Below are positions 11,112-20,257 of a stretch of DNA of 64,000 bases, in pieces. The translations under genes were made by a program, and so were the position numbers. Source of the DNA: Aquimarina spinulae (lineage in GTDB: Bacteria; Bacteroidota; Bacteroidia; Flavobacteriales; Flavobacteriaceae). The notes below the pieces were generated by a model that was given only the letters and a program-made list of their open reading frames with translations, made no database searches and was not told the origin of the DNA. Position 1 is the first letter of the stretch. Every line of letters begins with the position of its first letter. Location of the stretch: the NCBI RefSeq assembly GCF_943373825.1, contig NZ_CALSBP010000002.1, positions 547,501 through 611,500 on the forward strand, in the 5' to 3' direction.

Positions 11112-11921
11112 ATGCAAAACCAAATAAAAAGTCTTCAGAATGATAAAATAAAATTTCTTAATCAGCTTAAAGAAAAATCAAGAGTTCGCAAAAGAGAAAA
11201 ACATTTTATTATTGAAGGTAAACGTGAAATTACATTAGCTATACAAGGAAGGTATACAATTACTCAACTTTATTATTGTTCTTCTATTATTTCGTTTAAA
11301 GAAATTTCGGCACTACTTACCTCTTCTCAACATCAAATTGAATTGTTTGAAATTACTTTAGAAATCTATCAAAAACTGGCCTATAGAACCACAACCGAAG
11401 GAGTTTTAGCGGTGGCTATTTCAAAAGATAATGATATCAAAAATTTTACCTTATCATCAAAAAACTCTTTAATTCTTGTAGCTGAATCTCCAGAAAAACC
11501 TGGTAACATAGGCGCTTTATTACGTACCGCAGATGCTGCACAATTAGATGCGGTTTTTATTGCAAACCCAAAAACTGATATATACAATCCCAACATCATA
11601 CGATCTAGCGTTGGATGTATATTTACCAACAATATTGCAACCGGATCTTCTGCAGCTATTATAGATTTCTTAAAAAAGCACAATATCAATATCTATGGTG
11701 CCGCATTACAAAAATCTGTAGATTATCACACTCAGGATTATACCAGACCCACTGCTATAGTGGTTGGTACTGAAGCTACGGGATTAAGTGATATTTTCTT
11801 AGAAAGTGCAACTCAAAATATTAAAATACCAATGAGCGGTGTAATCGACTCAATGAATGTTTCGGTTGCTGCTGGAATTCTCATTTTTGAAGCAAAACGC
11901 CAACGAGGGTTTGCGGGCTAA
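11112..11921 (+). CDS. SpoU/TrmH-family RNA methyltransferase (RlmB-like)
   Basis: Predicted SAM-dependent 2'-O-ribose methyltransferase acting on rRNA or tRNA. The N-terminal substrate-binding part (1-95, HFIIEGKREI) precedes a SPOUT domain with its three motifs: NIGALLRTADA, VVGTEATGLSD and IPMSGVIDSMNVSVAAGI. These conserved residues form the trefoil-knot SAM site. The length of 269 is typical of the RlmB/TrmH group, but the exact target nucleotide cannot be read from sequence. The ATG is preceded by a perfect -7 element only 4 nt away. It stands alone between the hybrid kinase and the M48 protease, all on the plus strand. Confidence 0.9.
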   Translation: MQNQIKSLQNDKIKFLNQLKEKSRVRKREKHFIIEGKREITLAIQGRYTITQLYYCSSIISFKEISALLTSSQHQIELFEITLEIYQKLAYRTTTEGVLAVAISKDNDIKNFTLSSKNSLILVAESPEKPGNIGALLRTADAAQLDAVFIANPKTDIYNPNIIRSSVGCIFTNNIATGSSAAIIDFLKKHNINIYGAALQKSVDYHTQDYTRPTAIVVGTEATGLSDIFLESATQNIKIPMSGVIDSMNVSVAAGILIFEAKRQRGFAG

Positions 11922-12015
11922 AAGATTAAAAATAGTACTGAAAATCAATTAAAAATCATTACCTTACCGTTTCCTACATATCCCAAATCTTTAAACTACT
12001 AATTGCTCTAAACCA

Positions 12016-13248
12016 ATGACCCCCAGTTCCCTTTTTTACTTATTAATAGCTATTATCATTATTGTATTTCTAATAGACTCTCTATTAGACATCCTTAATT
12101 CTAGACACTATAACAATCAGATTCCCGAAGAACTTACAGACGTTTACCCTGAAGAAGAATATCAGAAATCCATAGCATACAAAGAAGCTAATTTTAAATT
12201 TAAATTAGTTTCCTCTACTATTTCATTGTGCATAATGCTTGCATTTTTCTTTTTAGATGGATTTGCCTTAGTTGATACTATATCAAGGAGTATTTCAGAT
12301 AATTCAATTATAGTTGGTCTTCTTTTTTTTGGAATTATAATGATTGGTAGTGATATTCTCTCTACTCCTGCTACTTACTATAAAATTTTTGTTATTGAAG
12401 AAAAATTTGGTTTCAACAAAACCACTACAAAAACCTTTTTTATTGATAAAATGAAAAGCATCATAATGATGATAATTGTCGGCGGAGGACTTTTGGCATT
12501 GATTATATGGTTTTACCAAATTACAGGAAGCTCTTTTTGGGTGTATGCCTGGACCTTAGTATCTATATTTACATTGGCAATGAATATGTTTTATGCAAAA
12601 CTTATTGTTCCAATTTTTAATAAACAAACTCCTTTAGAACCAGGAGAACTAAGAAATACGATTGAAGCTTATTCTAAGAAAGTTGGTTTTCAGTTAAAAG
12701 ATATTTTTGTTATTGATGGTTCTAAAAGAAGTACTAAAGCAAATGCTTACTTTTCTGGTTTTGGTAGCGAAAAAAGGATCACTCTTTATGACACATTGAT
12801 TAATGATCTTGATAACGAAGAGATTGTGGCCGTATTAGCTCACGAAGTCGGGCATTATAAAAAAAGGCATGTGATCGTTAATTTGTTTTTATCTATTGCA
12901 CTTACCGGATTAACATTATGGTTTTTATCGCTTTTTATAGCAAATCCACTCCTATCTGAGGCACTAGGAGTAGCAACTCCTTCGTTTCATATTGGACTTA
13001 TAGCTTTTGGAATTTTGTATAGTCCGATTTCAGAAATAACCGGATTAATAATGAATATAGTTTCTAGAGCTTTCGAATATCAGGCAGATAACTATGCAAA
13101 AGAAACTTATAATAATGAAGCTTTAATTAATAGTTTAAAAAAACTTTCAAAAAACAACCTTAGCAACTTAACCCCTCATCCTGCTATGGTATTTATTCAT
13201 TACTCGCATCCTACTCTTTTACAAAGAATTAAAAATCTCAGAAAATAA
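12016..13248 (+). CDS. M48 family membrane metalloprotease (Ste24-like)
   Basis: A 410-residue integral-membrane zinc endopeptidase related to the CAAX prenyl protease Ste24/HtpX group. Several transmembrane helices are visible (about 5-25, 62-82, 95-115, 150-170, 290-315, 325-350). The catalytic HExxH is at His276-His280 (LAHEVGHYKKRH), and the third zinc ligand is the Glu of AFEYQADNYA. In bacteria such proteases are linked to membrane-protein quality control; bacterial Ste24 homologues have no known prenyl substrates here. The start ATG fits the first hydrophobic helix. It is 94 nt after the methyltransferase and 168 nt before the (p)ppGpp synthetase. Confidence 0.92.
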   Translation: MTPSSLFYLLIAIIIIVFLIDSLLDILNSRHYNNQIPEELTDVYPEEEYQKSIAYKEANFKFKLVSSTISLCIMLAFFFLDGFALVDTISRSISDNSIIVGLLFFGIIMIGSDILSTPATYYKIFVIEEKFGFNKTTTKTFFIDKMKSIIMMIIVGGGLLALIIWFYQITGSSFWVYAWTLVSIFTLAMNMFYAKLIVPIFNKQTPLEPGELRNTIEAYSKKVGFQLKDIFVIDGSKRSTKANAYFSGFGSEKRITLYDTLINDLDNEEIVAVLAHEVGHYKKRHVIVNLFLSIALTGLTLWFLSLFIANPLLSEALGVATPSFHIGLIAFGILYSPISEITGLIMNIVSRAFEYQADNYAKETYNNEALINSLKKLSKNNLSNLTPHPAMVFIHYSHPTLLQRIKNLRK

Positions 13249-13416
13249 ATCCCTTACTCAAGACTTGGTGGTTACATTTCTTAATTGTATTTTTAATTAT
13301 TAATGACAAAAAATATAGTTTAATCATTAATCTCAAGGCACAATTTTGTCGGTTAATATTACGTAGGGGATATCACACGCGATACTTAATAGGGCTTTCT
13401 TAAAAAACTTTATGTT

Positions 13417-15624
13417 ATGACTGAAGCTGCTATAGATAAAGAAAATAAACAGATTGCTAAGCAATACAAAGAATTGCTTCGTATTAGTTATAGAGATCTT
13501 ACTAAAGAGGATAAGACACTTATACGACAGGCGTTTGATATTGCTGTTGATGCCCATAAAGATCAACGTCGTAAAAGTGGTGAAGCCTACATTTTTCATC
13601 CTATTGCGGTAGCAAAAATTGTAGCTAGTGAAATTGGACTGGATGCTACATCAATTGCTGCGGCATTACTTCATGATGTTGTAGAAGACACAGAATATAC
13701 TCTAGTAGATATTGAGCAAATGTTTGGTGAAACAGTAGCTCGTATTGTAGATGGCCTTACCAAAATTTCTTCTCTAAAAAAAGATAGAGACATTTCTCTA
13801 CAAGCCGAGAATTTCAGAAAAATGCTTCTTACCCTTAATGATGACGTAAGGGTTATTATCATTAAAATTGCGGATCGCTTGCATAATATGCAAACGATGG
13901 ATGCTATGAGGCCAGATAAGCAGGTAAAGATTGCATCCGAAACTTTGTATATATATGCCCCTCTGGCTCATCGAATTGGTTTATACAATATCAAAACAGA
14001 ATTAGAAGATCTGGGATTGAAATATACCGAACCCGAAGTATATAAAGATATCCTGGAAAAAATAAAGGAGAGTAAGGAAGAACAAGATGAATATATCAAA
14101 AAATTCTCTGATCAGATTAGAGAAGGTCTTGATAGAGAAGGATTAAATTATGAAATAAAAGGAAGGCCAAAATCCATTTTTTCGATTCGTAGAAAAATGG
14201 TAAAGCAAAACATCTCATTCGACGAAGTGTATGACAAATTTGCCATACGAATAATATACAAGTCTGATAATATAGAGAATGAAAAGTTTATTGCCTGGAA
14301 AATATATACTGTAGTAACCGATTATTACAGACCAAACCCTATTCGCTTAAGAGATTGGATCTCTCAACCCAAGTCTACTGGTTACGAAGCCTTACATATA
14401 ACCGTTATCGGCCCAGACAGCAAATGGGTAGAAGTACAAATTCGCAGTGAGCGTATGCATGAAATTGCTGAAAAAGGATATGCAGCACATTATAAATATA
14501 AAAATACTGAAGAAAAAGATGATCAAGGGTTAGATGGATGGCTTAATCGATTACAGGAAGCATTAGAAAATTCTGAAACAAACGCTGTAGATTTTGTAGA
14601 AGAATTTAAATTAAATCTCTATGCAAAAGAAATATTTGTCTTTACACCTGAAGGAGATTTAAAATCATTACCAAAAGGAGCAACTGCACTCGATTTTGGT
14701 TTTAGTGTACATACCGAGGTTGGATTAAGAACAAGAGGAGCTCGAGTGAATGGTAAATTAGTACCACTAAGCCATGAGCTTAAAAGTGGTGATCAGGTAG
14801 AAATCATTACCTCGACCAAATCAAAACCTTCTTCTAGCTGGTTGGATTATGCTACTACGGCAAGAGCAAGATCCAAAATTAAATCTGCTTTACGAGACGA
14901 GAAAAAACAAATTGCCGAAGACGGAAAAGTCGTTTTAAAACGTAAACTTCGCTCCCAGAAAATAACAATGAGCGAGAAAGTTGTTAATGAACTTGTACTC
15001 TATTTTAAACTTAAAACAAGTTTAGATCTATTTTACAGAGTAGGTATAGGAACTATTGACAATCAAAAAATCAAAGAGTTCGCTACCACTCGAAGTAATG
15101 TCTTTATGAATTTTATCAAAAATAGAATTCGAAGAGGTAACATTAAAGATGTTAATAAGGAGGAAATTACATCGAAATATGATTTGCTTGTTTTTGGAAA
15201 AGATTCAGAAAAACTAGAATACAAATTATCTAATTGTTGTAATCCGATTCCTGGAGATGATGTTTTTGGTTTTATAACGGTTAATGAAGGCATAAAAGTG
15301 CATAAAAACAATTGTCCAAATTCGCTACAGCTACAAAGTAACTATGCATATCGTATTATTCCTGCGAAATGGATTGATTCTAGCCAGGAAGAATTTAAGG
15401 CTGTAATAAGACTAAATGGTATCGATAATATCGGTGTAGTAAATGAGGTAACACAAATTATCTCAAACAATATGAGTCTTGCAATATATAACATGAATTT
15501 TGATACTAATGACGGTGTTTTTACTGGTAAAATAACGGTAGGTGTCAAAAATAAGAATACCCTAAAAACGGTTATGAAAAACCTTTCAAAAATAAGTGGT
15601 ATTGATAAAGTTGTAAGAGAATAA
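13417..15624 (+). CDS. Bifunctional (p)ppGpp synthetase/hydrolase (RelA/SpoT family)
   Basis: Makes and degrades the stringent-response alarmone (p)ppGpp. The 735-residue protein has an N-terminal HD hydrolase domain with His86-Asp87 in LLHDVVEDTEY and FHPIAVA, so hydrolysis looks intact. The synthetase domain follows (GRPKSIFSIRRKM, DKFAIRIIY, DWISQPKSTGYEALH). A TGS domain (about 405-465, EIFVFTPEGDLKSLPKGATA) and a C-terminal ACT domain (about 655-735) complete the long-RSH layout. The length is normal. It is preceded by 168 nt without a clear promoter and followed by the Fur-family gene. Confidence 0.96.
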   Translation: MTEAAIDKENKQIAKQYKELLRISYRDLTKEDKTLIRQAFDIAVDAHKDQRRKSGEAYIFHPIAVAKIVASEIGLDATSIAAALLHDVVEDTEYTLVDIEQMFGETVARIVDGLTKISSLKKDRDISLQAENFRKMLLTLNDDVRVIIIKIADRLHNMQTMDAMRPDKQVKIASETLYIYAPLAHRIGLYNIKTELEDLGLKYTEPEVYKDILEKIKESKEEQDEYIKKFSDQIREGLDREGLNYEIKGRPKSIFSIRRKMVKQNISFDEVYDKFAIRIIYKSDNIENEKFIAWKIYTVVTDYYRPNPIRLRDWISQPKSTGYEALHITVIGPDSKWVEVQIRSERMHEIAEKGYAAHYKYKNTEEKDDQGLDGWLNRLQEALENSETNAVDFVEEFKLNLYAKEIFVFTPEGDLKSLPKGATALDFGFSVHTEVGLRTRGARVNGKLVPLSHELKSGDQVEIITSTKSKPSSSWLDYATTARARSKIKSALRDEKKQIAEDGKVVLKRKLRSQKITMSEKVVNELVLYFKLKTSLDLFYRVGIGTIDNQKIKEFATTRSNVFMNFIKNRIRRGNIKDVNKEEITSKYDLLVFGKDSEKLEYKLSNCCNPIPGDDVFGFITVNEGIKVHKNNCPNSLQLQSNYAYRIIPAKWIDSSQEEFKAVIRLNGIDNIGVVNEVTQIISNNMSLAIYNMNFDTNDGVFTGKITVGVKNKNTLKTVMKNLSKISGIDKVVRE

Positions 15625-15780
15625 AAACTTGTTTTTTTGCTCAAAAAGGAATTATGAATTAAGAATCACACTATTTTTTACAAAGATTCTTTTTTATGGT
15701 CAAATCGGTTCAAATCAGATAATTTTAAAAAACCTTAAATAATCGTTTTTAAATCAGAGTCTCACTAATAAAAAATAATG

Positions 15781-15789
15781 TAACTTTGC
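15781..15789 (+). promoter_or_regulatory. -7 element of the Fur-purA unit
   Basis: TAACTTTGC matches TAnnTTTG and ends 12 nt before the ATG at 15802. No good -33 element is seen, so the assignment rests on the -7 match and position. Confidence 0.5.
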
Positions 15790-15801
15790 GTTTTTAAACG
15801 T

Positions 15802-16269
15802 ATGAGTACTAAAGCAACTACACAAAACGATCAAATTATCGTTAAAAATGTTTTCACCAGTTTCTTAGAAGAAAATGGTCATAGAAAAACACCCGAAAGA
15901 TACGCTATACTTCAAGAGATTTACGAAAGTGATGAGCATTTTGATATCGAATCATTATATATCAAAATGAAAAACAAAAATTATAGGGTAAGCCGTGCCA
16001 CACTTTATAACACTATAGAGCTTTTATTAGAATGTAAATTGGTTAGAAAACATCAATTCGGACAAAATCAAGCTCAATACGAAAAATCATATTTCGATAG
16101 ACAACATGATCACTTAATTTTAACTGATACCGGGGATGTATTAGAGTTTTGTGATCCTAGAATTCAATCTATAAAAAAAACAATCGAAGAAATTTTTGAT
16201 GTAGATATTACAAATCATTCTTTGTATTTCTACGGAACTAAAAAAAACCCAACTAATAAAGATAACTAA
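15802..16269 (+). CDS. Fur-family transcriptional regulator
   Basis: A 155-residue metal- or peroxide-responsive repressor. The winged-helix domain (about 15-90) includes [11 protein letters not shown] and the recognition helix [15 protein letters not shown]. The dimerisation/metal domain retains HDHLI and the C-terminal acidic region, but the usual structural-zinc CxxC after HDHLI is replaced ([12 protein letters not shown]), so the structural Cys4 site is absent. That makes the metal specificity (Fur, Zur or PerR) uncertain. Its TAA overlaps the purA ATG by one base (16269), so both genes are almost certainly co-translated from one mRNA. Confidence 0.9.
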   Translation: MSTKATTQNDQIIVKNVFTSFLEENGHRKTPERYAILQEIYESDEHFDIESLYIKMKNKNYRVSRATLYNTIELLLECKLVRKHQFGQNQAQYEKSYFDRQHDHLILTDTGDVLEFCDPRIQSIKKTIEEIFDVDITNHSLYFYGTKKNPTNKDN

Positions 16270-17540
16270 TGGCGGTAAACTTATTACTTGGTCTTCAATG
16301 GGGAGACGAAGGGAAAGGAAAAATTGTAGACGTTCTTACAAAAGATTATAATATTATTGCACGATTTCAAGGTGGTCCTAATGCCGGTCACACTTTAGAA
16401 TTTGATGGAATCAAACATGTGTTACATACTATTCCTAGCGGAATTTTTCATGATAAAGCCATAAATCTGGTTGGAAATGGTGTCGTAATAGACCCTGTGA
16501 TTTTCAAAAAAGAATTGGATAATCTTAATAAATTTAATTTAGATTATAAATCAAAATTATTGATTTCTAGAAAAGCCCATCTAATTCTTCCTACACATAG
16601 GATTCTGGATGCTGCTTCTGAAGCTTCTAAAGGAAAAGCAAAAATTGGTTCTACTTTAAAAGGAATTGGCCCTACATATATGGACAAAACTGGTAGAAAT
16701 GGTATTCGAGTTGGGGATTTAGAACTAAATGACTGGAAAGAACGTTACCGTGCTTTAGCCAATAAGCATGAAGCAATGATTGATTTTTATGATTCAAAAA
16801 TAGAATACAATCTGGAAGAGTTAGAGAATGAATTTTTTGAAGCGGTTAAAGTTTTAAAAACACTTACTTTTATTGATAGTGAAGAATACCTTCATCAAGC
16901 TCAAAAAGAAGGAAAAACAATTCTGGCAGAAGGTGCTCAAGGGTCTTTATTAGATATCGATTTTGGCACATACCCTTTTGTAACGTCATCAAATACTACA
17001 GCAGCAGGAGCATGTACCGGTTTGGGTATTGCACCAAATAAGATCAAAGATGTTTTTGGTATATTTAAAGCATACACTACTCGAGTTGGTAGTGGACCAT
17101 TTCCGACAGAACTATTTGATAAAGATGGAGAGACAATGGCACAAGTTGGTCATGAATTTGGAGCTACTACAGGTAGACCAAGAAGATGTGGATGGCTAGA
17201 CCTTGTAGCACTAAAATATGCAGTACATGTAAACGGTGTCACAAAATTAATGATGATGAAAGGCGATGTACTAAGTGGGTTTAATACCTTAAAAATATGT
17301 ACCGCTTATAAATACCAGGGTAAAACAATTACTCATTTACCTTACAATATAGAACCTGAAAATGTAACTCCTATTTATACTGAGATGAAAGGTTGGTCCG
17401 AAGATCTTACAGGAATGACCGATCCTTCTCAATTACCTAAAGAGTTAAATGAATACATTTCGTTTTTAGAGAAAGAGCTGGAAACACCAATTACAATTGT
17501 TTCTGTAGGACCAGATAGAACGCAAACCATACACAGGTAA
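16269..17540 (+). CDS. purA: Adenylosuccinate synthetase
   Basis: Converts IMP, aspartate and GTP to adenylosuccinate, the first committed step to AMP. The 423-residue protein has the GTP-binding GLQWGDEGKGKIVD at the N-terminus, FQGGPNAGHT, STLKGIGPTYMDKTGRNG, and TTGRPRRCGWLD, all family hallmarks. Length is normal. It begins within the stop codon of the Fur-family gene, an arrangement that couples purine synthesis to that regulator's mRNA. A strong bidirectional terminator follows at 17557-17596. Confidence 0.98.
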   Translation: MAVNLLLGLQWGDEGKGKIVDVLTKDYNIIARFQGGPNAGHTLEFDGIKHVLHTIPSGIFHDKAINLVGNGVVIDPVIFKKELDNLNKFNLDYKSKLLISRKAHLILPTHRILDAASEASKGKAKIGSTLKGIGPTYMDKTGRNGIRVGDLELNDWKERYRALANKHEAMIDFYDSKIEYNLEELENEFFEAVKVLKTLTFIDSEEYLHQAQKEGKTILAEGAQGSLLDIDFGTYPFVTSSNTTAAGACTGLGIAPNKIKDVFGIFKAYTTRVGSGPFPTELFDKDGETMAQVGHEFGATTGRPRRCGWLDLVALKYAVHVNGVTKLMMMKGDVLSGFNTLKICTAYKYQGKTITHLPYNIEPENVTPIYTEMKGWSEDLTGMTDPSQLPKELNEYISFLEKELETPITIVSVGPDRTQTIHR

Positions 17541-17556
17541 AAAATAGCATTATAAA

Positions 17557-17596
17557 AAATAAGAGCGGCTGTATTTTACAGCCGCTCTTATTTTTT
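17557..17596. terminator. Bidirectional terminator between purA and the collar-like gene
   Basis: AATAAGAGCGGCTGTA pairs with TACAGCCGCTCTTATT, flanked by A runs on the left and T runs on the right. It sits between two convergent genes, so it can serve both strands. Confidence 0.9.
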
Positions 17597-17621
17597 ATAT
17601 GTATAATGTAAATGTATAGTC

Positions 17622-18326
17622 TTAATTTCCCAAATAGATAAAAGTATTAATTACCAGATAAGGTTGATAGCGATCAAAAGATTGGTTTGCTCCTCCACTA
17701 TTTAGTGTTACATTATGGTTGTGATTCCCTGTATTACCAGTATTTGTATTTCCTCCGGCCAATAAAATTCTTCTATTTGTATCTACACCATTTCGCACAC
17801 GTTGGTTAGAAAAAAAACCTGCAAAACCATGCCTATGATTCCCTGTAGTATTTGTTGTACCTGTAAAATTAACATTAGGTAAATTAGCCTGAACTAAGGT
17901 TGTATTCGCTTGTCCCCCTGTATCTCCTATATTTTCTCCTCCTGCAGGATGCTTTAAGACTCTATCTGTTGCATCGGGTAAATTTGTGGTAAATCCTAGA
18001 CTAGCAGCAACTGCTTGAGCCGTAGCCGAAAGCGTCGCAACACTACGACCATCTAAAATATACCATCCACCATGATCTGCAGTAGCAACATTAAATTTTA
18101 CATCTCCGTCTGATGCTGATTCATTTGCAGCAACCCACTTTGTTCCATCCCAGTAGTATATTTTATCATCGGTAGTATTATACACTATCGATCCTCGATT
18201 AGGAGTTACAATACCATTCATTTGAACAGTAGTAACATTAGGCAATCCTAATATAGAATTCCTGTCGACCTGAGCATAAAAAAAATGATTTATAAAAACG
18301 AAAATTAAAAATAGTTTTACTTTCAT
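17622..18326 (-). CDS. Secreted protein with phage tail-collar-like domain
   Basis: A 234-residue exported protein. Start chosen at Met of MKVKLFLIFVFINHFFYAQ, a clean signal peptide; an upstream start at 18368 would add 14 residues before it. After the leader comes the flavobacterial surface motif SIVYNTTDDKIYYWDGTKWV, then a region like the phage tail-collar domain: GGWYILDGRSV, LPDATDRVLKH, NLPNVNFTG, His-rich HRH and HNH, and the ending YQPYLVINTFIYLGN. Collar domains occur in phage tail fibres and in bacterial secreted proteins of unknown role; there are no other phage genes here. It is 88 nt after the TPR/propeller gene and probably shares its transcript. Confidence 0.75.
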   Translation of the reverse strand: MKVKLFLIFVFINHFFYAQVDRNSILGLPNVTTVQMNGIVTPNRGSIVYNTTDDKIYYWDGTKWVAANESASDGDVKFNVATADHGGWYILDGRSVATLSATAQAVAASLGFTTNLPDATDRVLKHPAGGENIGDTGGQANTTLVQANLPNVNFTGTTNTTGNHRHGFAGFFSNQRVRNGVDTNRRILLAGGNTNTGNTGNHNHNVTLNSGGANQSFDRYQPYLVINTFIYLGN

Positions 18327-18414
18327 ATAGTTATTTGTTTTACCATAAATATATAAAAGCAAAAACATTTATCAGAAAATAAATCTAAAATATATTCTCT
18401 ATCAATTCATAATA

Positions 18415-19776
18415 TCATAACGAAGTAGTTCCTTCCTTATTAGGTTTTAACTCTATTACCCTTTCTAATTTTCGCATAATTTCCTGCTTACGATAATAGC
18501 CATCTGGAAATGATTTTATCTGCTTAAAACCATAGATATCATCATCACCTTTTCCACCTTTACGATTACTCGCAAAATACCCAGTTTTGCTTTCTTCATT
18601 GATAATAAAAGTAAAATCATCTTTCGGGCTGTTAATAGGTTTTCCTAAATTATAAACTTCTGCGACTCCCTCCTTATTTAAAATAGCCATAAAAATATCT
18701 AATCCTCCTAGCCCCTTATGACCATCACTTGCAAAAAACAACTTTCCTTTATCACTAATATAAGGGAAAGTTTCACGGCCCGAAGTATTAATTAAATCTC
18801 CTAGATTTCTAGGCGTTCCAAAACTTTCATCTTCATTTATTTTTACCACATATAAATCTGATTTCCCCTGAGTTCCTGGCATATCACTTGCAAAATATAA
18901 GTATTTGCCATCTGAAGATAATGCGGGATGTGCTATTGAGTACTCATCACTATTAAAAGGCAGTTCTTCTACATCTCCCCATTTTCCGTTATCATAACGT
19001 GCTCTATATATTTTTAATAAAACAACGCCTTTTGTATTTGTTTTAGATTTTCTTTTAGAATAATTATTTCTAGTAAAATAGACCGTTTTCCTATCCTTAC
19101 TAAAAGTTGCAGAAGATTCATGAAACTTCGAATTAATAGTCCCTTTTAATTTTTCAATACTTTTTTCTTCAGAAACATGTGTAGTTGTATACAAATCCAA
19201 AAATGGTTGATCATTCCATTCGTGTAATACTTTAGAAAAGTTATTGGTATTTCTCGAAGATGCGAATACTAATTCACCATTATAAAAACTAGGAGCATAA
19301 TCAGAATATTTCGAATTGATATTTAAGGTATCAATTATAAATTCCTTTGGCTTATCTTTTTTCGATAAAGTATTATCTAGTGAGTCATGTATCTGTTCAA
19401 CTCCTTCATCATTGCTTGAATACAACCAATGCGCTATATCATCTTCATCTTTATATTCTTCAGTACTTTTAAAGCATTGTGTATACCTGGTTCGGTATTC
19501 TGATTTTATCTTTTCTGGATACAAAGAAGACAATACCCGATACCATTGTGCTGCTTTTTCTAACTCACCATTAAAGTAATATGAATCCCCTAATCTTTCA
19601 TATAACTCTATTGATTTACCTCCTTTTTTTATAGCTTTTAAGTACATTTCCCTTGCCTCTATATAGGCATACTTTTTAAAAGCTTCATTTGCTTTTTCCA
19701 ACTGCTTTTCCTGAGAAAACACAGCACCCCAAAAAAACAAAAAAAATAGAGCCCCTAAGTTTTTTTTCAAAACCAT
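18415..19776 (-). CDS. TPR and PD40 beta-propeller protein without an OmpA domain
   Basis: A 453-residue exported protein: signal peptide (MVLKKNLGALFFLFFWGAVFSQ), TPR-like repeats (about 25-100) and several PD40/WD40-like propeller blades (HPALSSDGKYLYFASDMPG, FPYISDKGKLFFASDGHKG). This is the front half of the OmpA-family proteins found with PorP/SprF and type IX secretion in flavobacteria, but the usual C-terminal OmpA peptidoglycan-binding domain is missing, and the protein ends soon after the last blade in a charged tail. A peptidoglycan anchor is therefore absent, and its role, perhaps in surface protein display with the neighbouring collar-like protein, is inferred. Confidence 0.75.
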   Translation of the reverse strand: MVLKKNLGALFFLFFWGAVFSQEKQLEKANEAFKKYAYIEAREMYLKAIKKGGKSIELYERLGDSYYFNGELEKAAQWYRVLSSLYPEKIKSEYRTRYTQCFKSTEEYKDEDDIAHWLYSSNDEGVEQIHDSLDNTLSKKDKPKEFIIDTLNINSKYSDYAPSFYNGELVFASSRNTNNFSKVLHEWNDQPFLDLYTTTHVSEEKSIEKLKGTINSKFHESSATFSKDRKTVYFTRNNYSKRKSKTNTKGVVLLKIYRARYDNGKWGDVEELPFNSDEYSIAHPALSSDGKYLYFASDMPGTQGKSDLYVVKINEDESFGTPRNLGDLINTSGRETFPYISDKGKLFFASDGHKGLGGLDIFMAILNKEGVAEVYNLGKPINSPKDDFTFIINEESKTGYFASNRKGGKGDDDIYGFKQIKSFPDGYYRKQEIMRKLERVIELKPNKEGTTSL

Positions 19777-20257
19777 CTATTATCTTTTTGTTAATAGTAT
19801 AACGACCTCAACTGTTCTTTTTTTTTTAAAAAAAAAGCAGCTCTATATCTATTCTTAGCAATGGATCAGAATAAACAAATTTGCCTTTGATAAAAAATAA
19901 AAGTTAAGATGATGCTATCCCCATAGCATTGATCGTTACCTTTGTTGTTTCCTATCGCAATTTACTGATGCTTAAGTAGATCTAGTGTTAAAAAATTCGA
20001 AAATTTCTCTTATTTGCTTCTTTTTATCTGTATTAGTCCTTTGATCGTACAAAACTTACACATTATCCTTTTTTTATGAAACTACAACCCTATACTCATT
20101 GTAGAAATTACTTGCTTTTAAAGTATTACAGAGATAAAACATGTTAAAATGCAACATAAGATTAGACATAAAGTTATTAAATGAACATGACTTACTTTTT
20201 ATTTTACTGCTATAGCGACAATCATTAGATACAATTTTCGTTATTTTGCATACAAAT
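19777..20257. other. Divergent intergenic region
   Basis: An AT-rich gap between the leftward TPR/propeller gene and the rightward OstA-like gene. The only clear signal is a TTATTTTGC (20241-20249) resembling a -7 element, directly before the plus-strand gene. A 67-codon minus-strand frame (20074-20277) has no coding features. No repeats or RNAs were recognised. Confidence 0.6.

Noticed and set aside
17622..18326. Prophage remnant suggested by the tail-collar domain
   Set aside because: No other phage gene, integrase or att site is nearby, and the protein carries a signal peptide.
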